Shown: positions 29,262 to 38,913 of the stretch, piece after piece
Layout of the letters: each line of letters starts with the position of its first letter
Position numbering within the stretch: position 1 is the stretch's first letter
Assembly: GCA_949373085.1 (NCBI GenBank)
Contig: CASICJ010000028.1
Location: forward strand, 1 to 64,000
DNA length: 64,000 nt
Direction: 5' to 3'
From: an uncultured Verrucomicrobiales bacterium
GTDB lineage: Bacteria; Verrucomicrobiota; Verrucomicrobiia; Verrucomicrobiales; Akkermansiaceae
Position numbers and translations under genes: made by a program
The notes under the pieces: model-generated
Told to the model about the DNA's origin: nothing
The model's input: only the letters and a program-made list of their open reading frames with translations
The model's database searches: none

Positions 29262-31133
29262 TCATTTCTGAGGAGGCCGTGCTTTCAGGGCATACTCGGA
29301 GTATTGTTTATCGCGTGCGTCTTTTTTGAAGCCGCCGGGGAAGCTGACGAGGAAGTTGTGCTCATCAATGAGGTTGATGAGGTAGTGGGTGGTCCCTTTT
29401 GGGAGGGTTGCGGTGACGGTTCCATCGGTGTTGAGGGGGGCGGGGGCGCGATACCACTCCTCGTAACGATGGCCGCCGTTGTCGGTATAGAGGAGATTGG
29501 CGCGGGTGACATGGGCACCGTTGTTTTTGAAGACGAAGGTTGCGGTGTTTCCGGTGAGCTTGTGGCTGGTGACGGTGGGGACTTTTTCTTTATTCGCGAG
29601 GGGACGTTTGTAGTTCGGGTTGAGGTAGGGGTAGCTGGCCTTCATCTCAGTGAGGATGCTGGTGAGTTCGTTGTTGAGTTCGACGGTTTTGGTGAGGTGG
29701 GTCTTGGCGAGGTTTTCTTGCTCCCCGATATCGACTCGTCTGGACGTTCCGTTCTTTGTTTCGTATAGCTGGAAGAGTTCGAGTTTTTCGCCCTGCGGGG
29801 TGTAGTTGCGTACGAGCTTGAAGTCGCCCCGACGAATCGAGCTTTCGAGGGCGACGCTGTTTGGGAAGTGCCAGATCATGGTGTCGCGTGGCTTACCGGA
29901 AGCGGTTTTTACGAGGGAGGGGTCGGTGGGGTCGCCCTTGAGAAGTGGGGCTAGGTCGAGGCCATCGAGTGCTTTTCCCTTGGGCATTGGCGTTCCGGTG
30001 AGCGAGAGAACGGTGGGGTAGAAGTCGAGGCCGTTGATCATGACATCGGATTCGATGCCTGCCTTGATCCCGGGGCCGGTGATGATGAGTGGGACGCGGG
30101 TGCCGCCTTCCATGATGGAGATTTTTCCGCGATCGAGCGGGAAGTTGTCGGTAATGACTTCGCCGGGGTGGCCTTCCATTCCGCCGTTGTCGGAGGTGAA
30201 TATGATGTAGGTGTTTTCGATGAGTTTGTGTCCGGGCCAGCGGGGATCATCAGTGGTTTCGAGTTCCTCCACGAGTTGGCCGACGTAGTAGTCGAGCATC
30301 TCGACCATGGCACAATACCAGGGATTCTTTTGGCCTTTCTCTTCCCACTTATGGGCGTGTGATTCGTCGGGGGTGACGCCGAGTTTGGCACAGTATTTTT
30401 TATAGAGCGCTTCGCTGCGGGTGTGGATGGGGGTGTGGACGAGCCAGGTCGCGTAGTAGAGGAAGAAGGGATCGGCTTTGTGCTCCCGAGGAAAGGTGAG
30501 GGCATCGTGGCTGTTCTGATGAAAGGGGAAGCCGTTTTCATCGAGCCGGAAAGGGTCGTTTTTCCGACTCGTGGAGAAGCCAGAGAGCCGGTTCGGCTTG
30601 GCCGGTTTGGTGACCCCCCGGTCCGAGCGAGTCCAATCGAAGCCCTGGTCTTCAGGTTGAGGAAAGGCGTGGTGATTGATCGCCATGTGCCATTTTCCGG
30701 AGTGTCCGGTGGTGTAGCCTCCTTGTTGGAGAGCTTTGGCAAGGGTCATTTCGCCCGCCGGCATGCGGCCACTGTACCAAGGGGGCATCATGGGGTGGGC
30801 GGTGAGGTGGTGGGGCGCGGGAGGGTTGCCGCCGACAACGTGGGTCTTTTGCGCACGGGCAGGATGGTTCCCGCTCATGATGGCGCAGCGCGAGGGTGCG
30901 CAGGTGGGAGCGGGCGAGTAGGCCTGCCAGAATTTGACGCCTTTCTTCGCGAGGGCATCGAGATTCGGTGTCTCCATGGGGGATGGGTCATCGACATCGT
31001 AGCATTTCACATCCTGCCAGCCGAGGTCATCGGTGAGGATGAGGACGATATTGGGCTTCGCAGGGCGCTCGGCAGCATGCAGGTCGCCAAGGAAAACAAC
31101 AAAAACGAGGAGGAAAAATGAACGCATCTGCAA
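29262..31133 (-). CDS. Secreted sulfatase with C-terminal extension
   Basis: KPNIVLILTDDLGWQDVKCYD; CAPSR motif; GHSGKWHM; YIIFTSDNGGMEGHPG; about 100 aa C-terminal beta-rich extension. Confidence 0.92.
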   Translation of the reverse strand: MQMRSFFLLVFVVFLGDLHAAERPAKPNIVLILTDDLGWQDVKCYDVDDPSPMETPNLDALAKKGVKFWQAYSPAPTCAPSRCAIMSGNHPARAQKTHVVGGNPPAPHHLTAHPMMPPWYSGRMPAGEMTLAKALQQGGYTTGHSGKWHMAINHHAFPQPEDQGFDWTRSDRGVTKPAKPNRLSGFSTSRKNDPFRLDENGFPFHQNSHDALTFPREHKADPFFLYYATWLVHTPIHTRSEALYKKYCAKLGVTPDESHAHKWEEKGQKNPWYCAMVEMLDYYVGQLVEELETTDDPRWPGHKLIENTYIIFTSDNGGMEGHPGEVITDNFPLDRGKISIMEGGTRVPLIITGPGIKAGIESDVMINGLDFYPTVLSLTGTPMPKGKALDGLDLAPLLKGDPTDPSLVKTASGKPRDTMIWHFPNSVALESSIRRGDFKLVRNYTPQGEKLELFQLYETKNGTSRRVDIGEQENLAKTHLTKTVELNNELTSILTEMKASYPYLNPNYKRPLANKEKVPTVTSHKLTGNTATFVFKNNGAHVTRANLLYTDNGGHRYEEWYRAPAPLNTDGTVTATLPKGTTHYLINLIDEHNFLVSFPGGFKKDARDKQYSEYALKARPPQK

Positions 31134-31212
31134 ATACTACGCACGAATAGAACGTAACTTGATCCCTATTTTTGAGGACGGAACGATGAGCCTAAAACTT
31201 TTGTGGAAAGCG

Positions 31213-32703
31213 TCACCTGATCTTCTCATCCGGAAGCTCGCCTTTGATCCCTTCGTCCATGGGCATCTTATCTTTACCGCCGGGGTAGGATTCGGCGATT
31301 CGTAGATCGAGTTCTTTTTTGAGTTTCGCGACGGTTGCTTTGTGCTTTTCGTCCGCGATTAGGTTGGTGGTTTCACCGGGATCGCTCTTGAGATGATAAA
31401 GCTCGGCCATGTGCTTGTCCGCAGAGCCGTCACCATGAGGATAGCGTATGTATTTCCACTCGTTGGTGCGGAGAGCTCGGACATTGGGCGTGTAGGGAAA
31501 TTGCTTCTCGTAGTTGTATTCGTAATACCAACTGGTTCTCCAATTCGGATCGCCATTGGTGACGAGATTCTTCCAGGACCGACCCTGGGTTTTCGGGAGC
31601 GGCGGAGCGCCACAGATCTCCAAAATGGACGAGGCAAAATCGAGGGTGAGAGTTTGAGCTTCGATTGTCTTTGCTGTGGTGGTGAGTCCGGGATAGCGAA
31701 CCACCAGCGGGATGCGTAGTGACGGTTCGTGACCAGTGCGCTTGTCCACCATGCCGTGCTCGCCCTCGAGTAGGCCATTGTCGCTGGTGAAGATGAAGAG
31801 GGTGTTGTCGAGCTGGCCGGTCTTTTCCAAATAGGCATAGAGACGCCCCACCGAGTCATCGACTGAAAGCAAAGTGCCCCAGTAGGCTCGCACCATCTTT
31901 TCGAAATTCAGCATTCCGGAGGCGGAGGTATCGGGGAAGTCTTTGCGCCAATCGAAGAGCGGGCCATAGATCCCGTGCCAAGTGCTGAGGCGCTGGCTGA
32001 TCCACTTAGGTTTATCGCCAAGTTGGAAGGCCGTTTCAGGATACGGAACCCTCACCTGATCAAAGCTCTTTTCGTATTTCTTCTCTGGAAAATAAAAGCT
32101 GTGGGGAGCCTTGTGACCCAGCATCAGCATGAAGGGCTTGTCGCCACCTTCCTGCTGCTTGATCCAATTGAGCGCCATATCGGTAACCACAGTTGTGTAG
32201 TAGCCAGGGACAACCTTCCGCTCACCATTATTCGCGCGGAATTCGGTGTCGAAGTATTTTCCCTGTCCACGATGAGTGACGAAGTGGTCGAAGCCGGGAC
32301 GCTTGCTGTCATCGTCTTCGCCCATATGCCACTTGCCGATATAGGCGGTGGTGTACCCGTTGCTTTGGAGCTGACGGGGAAAGGTAGGAAGATCCCTAGG
32401 ATAGTCGGTGAAATTATTCACGACGCCATGGGAATGGGCATAGAGGCCTCCGAGAATGGAGGCCCGGCTGGGTGAGCAAAGCGAGGTGGTGCAAAAATGG
32501 TTTTTAAAGAGAAGACCCTCCTGAGCGAGACGATCAATATGAGGCGTCTTGAGATGCGGATGCCCCATGCAGCCAAGGGCATCGGAGCGCTGGTCGTCGG
32601 TGAGGATGAAAACGACGTTGGGACGAGATGAATTTTGATCAGCGAACAGTGAGGATGAACTTTGAACAAAGAAGAAGGCGAAAAGGACAAGGATGTATTT
32701 CAT
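31213..32703 (-). CDS. Secreted sulfatase
   Basis: [28 protein letters not shown] motif; [39 protein letters not shown]. Confidence 0.93.
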   Translation of the reverse strand: MKYILVLFAFFFVQSSSSLFADQNSSRPNVVFILTDDQRSDALGCMGHPHLKTPHIDRLAQEGLLFKNHFCTTSLCSPSRASILGGLYAHSHGVVNNFTDYPRDLPTFPRQLQSNGYTTAYIGKWHMGEDDDSKRPGFDHFVTHRGQGKYFDTEFRANNGERKVVPGYYTTVVTDMALNWIKQQEGGDKPFMLMLGHKAPHSFYFPEKKYEKSFDQVRVPYPETAFQLGDKPKWISQRLSTWHGIYGPLFDWRKDFPDTSASGMLNFEKMVRAYWGTLLSVDDSVGRLYAYLEKTGQLDNTLFIFTSDNGLLEGEHGMVDKRTGHEPSLRIPLVVRYPGLTTTAKTIEAQTLTLDFASSILEICGAPPLPKTQGRSWKNLVTNGDPNWRTSWYYEYNYEKQFPYTPNVRALRTNEWKYIRYPHGDGSADKHMAELYHLKSDPGETTNLIADEKHKATVAKLKKELDLRIAESYPGGKDKMPMDEGIKGELPDEKIR

Positions 32704-32715
32704 GGGAAAGAGAGC

Positions 32716-34137
32716 TTATTTTTTCTCCTGACGGAGTGCGGAGAATACTTCTCCACTTGGTCCAGCGGGAAGCGATTTTTTCCAACCCTCAATCAGAGCG
32801 GTCAGGCGGACGACTTCTTCCTCTTTGGTCTCACTGAGATTGGTCTTTTCGAAAGGATCGGCGACGATGTTGTAGAGTTCCTTGTAGGAACCGTCGTTGT
32901 TGGTGACGAGTTTCCATTGACCATGAACCACCGCAAAGGACACCCAGTGATCGGGCTTGGCTTTACGAGCAGGCCAGGCCGAGTGGGATTTCCAAAAAAG
33001 CGGCTTGGTCCGGACGCTGCCATTCTTTGATCCCTGCATCACTTCGATTTGGTTCACCCCGTCGGGCTGATAACCTTCAGGCAAGGCAACCCCCGCAACC
33101 GCACAAAAGGTCGGAAGAAGATCCACCGCTGAGATCATCGAGGCCTTGTCGATTTTCCCAGCCGCAATTTCCCCGGGCCAACGAACAATGAAGGGAACAT
33201 TGATGCCGCCTTCGAAAAGAGCAGCCTTGTAACCCTTTCGTCCCGCCGTGATTCCCTTAGCAGCATTGATTCCCCACCCCGCACCAGTTGCGGTGTCATA
33301 GTTGAGTTTGAGCTCGCCGGCCGTACTCGCGCGGGCCGGTCCGTTGTCGGAACTAAAGATCACCAGGGTGTTGTCGGTGATTTTCAAACGGTCGAGAGTG
33401 TTGAGCACTTCACCAATGCGGTCATCGGCGTGGGAAAGAACGGAGGCGTAAATAGCATCGGGCCGGCTCTCCATCTCACGGAATCGCCACTCGTATTTCG
33501 GCACGGTATGAAAAGGAGTGTGCGGCTCATGGACCCAGAGATTGACAAAGAAGGGCTTACCCGCCGCAACCGCTTTTTCAATGAAGGCATTCGTATGCAT
33601 GGCGTCTTCGTGGACCGGCATCTGCTCGCCGGAGCAATTAAAAGCACCGTATTCGTCATAACCATACTCAGCCGGAGTGGGCGAATCGGGGATCATGTTA
33701 TTAGCGAGGTGCCACTTCCCATAGTGCGCAGTGGCGTAGCCCGCCTTTTGAAGCATCTTCGGAAGAGTGGGAGCCTTGGTATTAAGCCAGTCCGGCATGC
33801 CACGTTTGGCATTGCTGGGAACCCAGGCAAAATGGCCGTCGATGGCATAACGTGCGGGAAAGTGCCCCGTCATCACCGCGGTACGACTCGGGGAACAAAC
33901 TCCGCTGGCCACGGTGAAGCGATGGAAATCGGTGCCTTCTTTGGCAAGGCGGTCGATATTGGGCGTCTTGACATAAGGATGTCCGTGACAACCAAGATCA
34001 CCCCACCCCCAGTCATCAGCGAAGATAAAGAGAATATTAGGGCGATCAGAGCTTTCGCCCTGACTCTTATTTTCAGGGACTGCGATCGATGGACTCAAAG
34101 TTCGCACAAAGAGGAGAAGAACGAGAAGGCGTTTCAT
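32716..34137 (-). CDS. Secreted sulfatase
   Basis: RPNILFIFADDWGWGDLGCHGHP; CSPSR motif; AHYGKWHL; VIFSSDNGPARA; GGINVPFIVRWPG. Confidence 0.93.
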   Translation of the reverse strand: MKRLLVLLLFVRTLSPSIAVPENKSQGESSDRPNILFIFADDWGWGDLGCHGHPYVKTPNIDRLAKEGTDFHRFTVASGVCSPSRTAVMTGHFPARYAIDGHFAWVPSNAKRGMPDWLNTKAPTLPKMLQKAGYATAHYGKWHLANNMIPDSPTPAEYGYDEYGAFNCSGEQMPVHEDAMHTNAFIEKAVAAGKPFFVNLWVHEPHTPFHTVPKYEWRFREMESRPDAIYASVLSHADDRIGEVLNTLDRLKITDNTLVIFSSDNGPARASTAGELKLNYDTATGAGWGINAAKGITAGRKGYKAALFEGGINVPFIVRWPGEIAAGKIDKASMISAVDLLPTFCAVAGVALPEGYQPDGVNQIEVMQGSKNGSVRTKPLFWKSHSAWPARKAKPDHWVSFAVVHGQWKLVTNNDGSYKELYNIVADPFEKTNLSETKEEEVVRLTALIEGWKKSLPAGPSGEVFSALRQEKK

Positions 34138-34527
34138 AGAGTGATTTAGTAAGCTTCGCTGTTAATGCCTAATGAAGGGGCCAGCAAAGGGTTTCTTCGG
34201 GAGGGTCAAGTGGTTTGAAAATCGCACTCACCACACTTTTATCAGAGGAGACAATGTTGATTTCTTGATTTTGCCAAGATTAAGTTCACTTGGGTATGTC
34301 TGAGAGGGGCTCCTCCAGAGAACCCAAATCCAAAAAACACCTAACTCATCCAATTCTTTGTCGACCTGCCAGTTGACCAAATCACACCTAAATGCTATCT
34401 CCTTAAGCCGTAATAGCTGGTTTAAATTCTTAATTTCGCCGCGGGACACTCCTTACCCTCCTTAAGCTTTTTAGCACTTCTACGATCAGCTACAGAAGGT
34501 TACTGCCAGTCACTTATACTCTTTTGA

Positions 34528-35652
34528 ATGAATCAGGAACACCCTTCAGAATGCCCAGTCTCAGGAGACCAATCAATTCCCCCGCCCCCTCTAGAATATC
34601 ATGATACTCGTTGGGATCTCTCAGAAGATGCTGATCGCCTTTGTCCGATTCCAAGCGAGCATGCCGAAAGTCTTGAGCAATCCGCCAAATTAGCTTGGCG
34701 AAACTCCGTCCGCTGTATCGGAAGAAGACTTTGGAAAGGGTTGGATGTGATCGATGCACGAAGCCTTAAGGAACCTGATGATATTTTTGAGGCTCTTCTC
34801 ACTCACCTCCGCAAAGCCACCAACGGTGGAAAGATTATTCCCGTCATGACGGTGTTTCGAGAATGGCTTTCGGATGCCCCCGAAATCCGAATTTGGAACC
34901 ATCAATTGATTCGCTATGCGGGTTACGCAAATACGAATGGGAAAAGGCTAGGTGACCCGATGAATGTCGAGCTCACGAGACTCGCACTAAAACTCGGATG
35001 GCAACCGCCATCGGAACGAGGTCATTTCGACCTCCTCCCTATCATTATCCAATCGGGAGAAAAAATACAATGGTACGAACTCCCTAAGCATGAAGTTCAC
35101 GAAGTCAAAATCCGGCATCCCAAATACCCCTGCATTGAGCAAATGGAATTAAAGTGGCATGCAGTTCCAGTTGTTTCGGATATGATTTTTGCGACAGGTT
35201 CTACTCTTCACTCGTGTGCTCCTTTCAGCGGATATTATCTCGGCACGGAAATTGGGGCGCGTAATTTTGCAGACCCAAACCGCTATAATTTATTACCCGA
35301 ACTTGCGAGAGGGCTCGGCCTTGACACCAACAATCGACGGAGTCTCTGGAAAGATCATGCCCTTATAATTCTCAATGAAGCGGTCTTGTGGTCTTTTGAC
35401 ACTGAGGGTGTAGGGATCGCGGACCATCATGGCGCATCTGACGATTTTCTGCATTTCTGTAAACAAGAAACAAAAGCAGGACGAGATGTCAGAGCAGAAT
35501 GGAGTTGGATCGTTCCTCCAATTTCAGGTTCTGCAACATCGGTATTCCATAACCGCTATAACGAATCCGCTGTTTACCCAAATTTTCTTCTTCAGGTAGC
35601 GGCGTGGGAAACAAAGCGAGGGCAGAAGCTTCTTGCCTCACAGGGGATTTGA
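34528..35652 (+). CDS. nos: Bacterial nitric oxide synthase, oxygenase domain only
   Basis: Haem-Cys motif AWRNSVRCIGRRLW (Cys codon about 34714-34716); substrate region CAPFSGYYLGTEIGARNFADPNRYNLL; ALIILNEAVLWSFDTEGVGIADHHGASDDF; pterin-site region AEWSWIVPPISGSATSVFHNRY. 374 aa, with no FMN/FAD reductase domain. Confidence 0.95.
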   Translation: MNQEHPSECPVSGDQSIPPPPLEYHDTRWDLSEDADRLCPIPSEHAESLEQSAKLAWRNSVRCIGRRLWKGLDVIDARSLKEPDDIFEALLTHLRKATNGGKIIPVMTVFREWLSDAPEIRIWNHQLIRYAGYANTNGKRLGDPMNVELTRLALKLGWQPPSERGHFDLLPIIIQSGEKIQWYELPKHEVHEVKIRHPKYPCIEQMELKWHAVPVVSDMIFATGSTLHSCAPFSGYYLGTEIGARNFADPNRYNLLPELARGLGLDTNNRRSLWKDHALIILNEAVLWSFDTEGVGIADHHGASDDFLHFCKQETKAGRDVRAEWSWIVPPISGSATSVFHNRYNESAVYPNFLLQVAAWETKRGQKLLASQGI

Positions 35653-35736
35653 ATAAATTTGGGCGACCTACCTAGGAGTGCCCATCCGAAAAAGCTATCA
35701 GGACCGCAAAAACGGTCTTGAGGTAAACCCACCCCC

Positions 35737-38700
35737 TCATGAACGATCAGAATGAAAGCCCAACAGACGCTTCAAAGATCGGCCAATATCGTCAGCAACA
35801 AGGAGAGCGCAGGGAATTAGGAATAAGGTGATGGCGGTGGCAAAAAGAATGCCGTAAGCCAATGAAACTGCCATTGGAATAAGAAACTGGGCTTGAAGAG
35901 ATTGATCCAGCAGCAAGGGGACAAGACCTGCGAAGGTCGTAAGAGATGTCAGGATAATGGGACGGAACCGTCGTGCCCCGGCGGCAAGCGCCGCTTCAAT
36001 AAGAGGCATTCCAGAACGACGCCTCTTATTCACAAAATCAACCATGACAAGCGAGTCGTTTACCACAACACCAGCAAGCGCAAGCATTCCAAAAACCGAA
36101 AGGAAGTTGGGGGTGATATCCATAATCAAATGTCCCAGCAAAGCACCAATCACCCCAAAAGGTACTGCCAACAAAACATAAATCGGCTGAACGACAGAGC
36201 GGAATGGAATCGCCAAGAGTGCGTAGAGCGCAAAAATAAGGAACGCGGCATTAAGCCAGGTTTTCTTCACTGATTCCTCGTGCTCGGCAACATATCCCGT
36301 CCAGAGAAAAGAGAGCCCCTTCACTTTGTCAGTTAATTTGCGAATCTTAGGATCAATCTCTTCGGCAATACCAATAATATCAACGCTGTCGTCTTGTGGC
36401 ATACCACCAATTCGAATCACTTCGGCACCATCATTTCGCTCAACAAATGTCGGAGCCTTAGTGAATCTATAATTCGCCACCGTATTCAGCGAAACTTCCC
36501 CGCCTCTTGGAGAACGTATCTTCAGCCTTGATAAAGTATGGAGCGATTTTCGATCGTCCTTAGGCAAACGAAGCATAATACGGATCTCCTCGCTATCACG
36601 AATGATTCTCTGGGCTTCTTCTCCATAGAAAGCCTGTCTTACTTGTTGCGCAAGAAGTCCTTGAGTGATCCCGAGTTCCGCGGCACGGGGCTTGAGGGTA
36701 AACTCAATCTCATCTTGACCGCGATTAATCTGTGCCCAAGCACCACCAATACCCTCGTACTCTCGCATCAGTTTTTTAATTTCCTCGGCGATCTGATTTT
36801 TCGCCTCCGAATTTGGCCCCCGAAGCTCAAGCGCCATTGGTTCACCACTCCCGGCATTCTCTTTCTGCTCCTCGCGACGCTCTTTTCCGGTAATTTCGGC
36901 ATGAATATAGAACGAATCTGCTTCTTCGATTTCGCCAACCAATTGGGTCCAACGTTTTGCGATTTGTGCATTGGTTGGTCCAGCTTCAGAACGTTCACTT
37001 GGCGGCATTACCTCGACAACAACCTTGCCACGCGATGAGTCAGAACGGCCTTCAAAGTCAGACGATCCAGTGATCCGAGCCACGTTTCGGATCAGGGTCT
37101 CCCCAGTCTTTGGATCGGTGTATTCCTTCTTCAGGATCTCAGTGGCAGCTGTAATACGCTCAATATAGGCGTGTGTCCGCTCTATCGGCAAATCGTTGGG
37201 CAAATTCAGGTCCGCAGAAATACGCAAGTTTTCTACCGCCGGAAAAGAAGCGAATCCCATCCGGCCACCAGCCCAGTATCCAGCCATCGCTATCGCTAAT
37301 GAGATAAAAAGAGCCAAAACCGAAAAACGATAACGCACCGCGACTTTCAAAATCGGAATATAAACACGATCAACAAACCTCTCCATCCCATCAGCAATTC
37401 CTTTTTGAAAGCGCCCAAAACCACCAATGTTTTTCCCCCGTGGACGCACGTGCTTCAGGTGCGACGGCAAGATGAGTTTGGATTCGACTAACGAGAACAA
37501 GAGAACAGGAATGACGACCGGCGGGATCTGTTTTGCAAAGTCGCCCCACCCTCCACTGACGTGTGACAAGGGGACGAAGGCAGCTATCGTGGTCAAGATT
37601 CCAAAGGTCACCGGGACCGCGACCTCTTTTGTTCCAAGAACAGAAGCTTCAAGTGGATCCATTCCAGTCCGTAATTTCGAGAAAACGTTTTCACCAGTCA
37701 CAATTGCATCATCGACCACCACTCCAAGTACGATAATAAACCCAAAAAGACTCATTACATTAGCAGTTATGGGATAGATCTCAAAAAATGGTAGGTCCAT
37801 CGACATCACCAAAACGCCGCCAGCAAAGCTGATGGGAATGCCTAGGACAACCCACAGCGCAACCTGCGGGCGCAGGAACAGGCCGAGAATTAAAAAGACC
37901 AAAACGCACCCCTGAAGTAACGAACTGATTAGCGTGCCGAGACGACCCCGGATCGATAGAGAGCTATCATTCCAAGCATAAAGGTGCGCTCCCTCGGGAG
38001 CGCGTGCCGAAACGTATTCCTTAATACGATCCGAGATCTCAATCGCATCCTCACCGCGTGCCCGCCGAACTTGAATAAACATTGCAGGTCGCCCATTAAA
38101 CTCGACGATTTTTTGTTCCTCCTCAAACCCGTCATTTACCTTAGCAACCTCTCCCAGCATGACGTCGGCACCATTAGCAGCCCGGATCAAGATCTTCTTA
38201 AACTCGGCGGCCTGGTAGGCCTGACCACGTGTCTTGACAACGAGTCGGCCACTATCGCTGCGGATCGTCCCCGCTGTCAGATTGATCGATGAACTACGGA
38301 TGGCATCAGCAAGCTCACGAAAGGTGAGCTTGTAGGCACGCAATTTAGCGAGATCTGCCTCAATTGAGATTTCAGTTTTTCGGACTCCCTGGATATCAGC
38401 ACGACTGACACCCTCCAACTCAAGAATTTCCCGCTGCACTTTCTTAGTGACTTGGAGCAAAGCCGCCTCATCAAATTCACCAGTCACCGCCACACTCAGC
38501 ACCGGCAACCGACCACTGGAATCAGGAATAATAATCTTCGCGCGCTCAGTTTCACCAGGAAACGTCGAGATGGTATCGATGCGGCCCTTGATCTCATCGA
38601 GCAGCTTATCAAGGTCGACTCCTTCCTTCGCCTTGAAGTAAAACTTCGCCATTCCCGGCATTCCGTCGGAATTAATTTCGCGAATACCACTAATCCCCTC

Positions 38701-38913
38701 CAGAGCACGTTCAACGGGAATCAGCACATTTTCCTCGATATCCTTTGGGGTTCCTCCGCGATAGGGCATCTCCATGTAAACGATCTCCCATGCGCTTGAT
38801 TCAGGGATGACCTCCAGTGGCACCTTGTTCCATGCCGCGTTGAAGCCCGCCGCGAGGATCGCAAACATTAACAGGTTGGCTGCGATGCCATTATTGGCGA
38901 ACCAGCGAATCAT
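35737..38913 (-). CDS. RND-family efflux transporter permease
   Basis: 1058 aa; MIRWFANNGIAANLLMFAILAAG; VVLGVVVDDAIVTGENV; two-fold AcrB-like repeats with 12 TM pattern; GVVVNDSLVMVDFVN. Confidence 0.93.
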   Translation of the reverse strand: MIRWFANNGIAANLLMFAILAAGFNAAWNKVPLEVIPESSAWEIVYMEMPYRGGTPKDIEENVLIPVERALEGISGIREINSDGMPGMAKFYFKAKEGVDLDKLLDEIKGRIDTISTFPGETERAKIIIPDSSGRLPVLSVAVTGEFDEAALLQVTKKVQREILELEGVSRADIQGVRKTEISIEADLAKLRAYKLTFRELADAIRSSSINLTAGTIRSDSGRLVVKTRGQAYQAAEFKKILIRAANGADVMLGEVAKVNDGFEEEQKIVEFNGRPAMFIQVRRARGEDAIEISDRIKEYVSARAPEGAHLYAWNDSSLSIRGRLGTLISSLLQGCVLVFLILGLFLRPQVALWVVLGIPISFAGGVLVMSMDLPFFEIYPITANVMSLFGFIIVLGVVVDDAIVTGENVFSKLRTGMDPLEASVLGTKEVAVPVTFGILTTIAAFVPLSHVSGGWGDFAKQIPPVVIPVLLFSLVESKLILPSHLKHVRPRGKNIGGFGRFQKGIADGMERFVDRVYIPILKVAVRYRFSVLALFISLAIAMAGYWAGGRMGFASFPAVENLRISADLNLPNDLPIERTHAYIERITAATEILKKEYTDPKTGETLIRNVARITGSSDFEGRSDSSRGKVVVEVMPPSERSEAGPTNAQIAKRWTQLVGEIEEADSFYIHAEITGKERREEQKENAGSGEPMALELRGPNSEAKNQIAEEIKKLMREYEGIGGAWAQINRGQDEIEFTLKPRAAELGITQGLLAQQVRQAFYGEEAQRIIRDSEEIRIMLRLPKDDRKSLHTLSRLKIRSPRGGEVSLNTVANYRFTKAPTFVERNDGAEVIRIGGMPQDDSVDIIGIAEEIDPKIRKLTDKVKGLSFLWTGYVAEHEESVKKTWLNAAFLIFALYALLAIPFRSVVQPIYVLLAVPFGVIGALLGHLIMDITPNFLSVFGMLALAGVVVNDSLVMVDFVNKRRRSGMPLIEAALAAGARRFRPIILTSLTTFAGLVPLLLDQSLQAQFLIPMAVSLAYGILFATAITLFLIPCALLVADDIGRSLKRLLGFHSDRS

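Noticed and set aside
30038-30742. 234-aa minus-strand Ser/Thr/Pro-rich ORF
   Set aside because: Alternative frame within the sulfatase at 29262-31133; not a real gene.
30423-31121. 232-aa plus-strand ORF
   Set aside because: Antisense to a clear sulfatase with no motif support.
12744-34137. Annotation of the region as a Bacteroidetes-style PUL
   Set aside because: No SusC/SusD pair, glycoside hydrolase or polysaccharide lyase is recognisable; only sulfatases and accessory enzymes.
34228-34449. 73-aa minus-strand ORF upstream of the NOS gene
   Set aside because: No recognisable family and no clear ribosome-binding site; cannot be supported.
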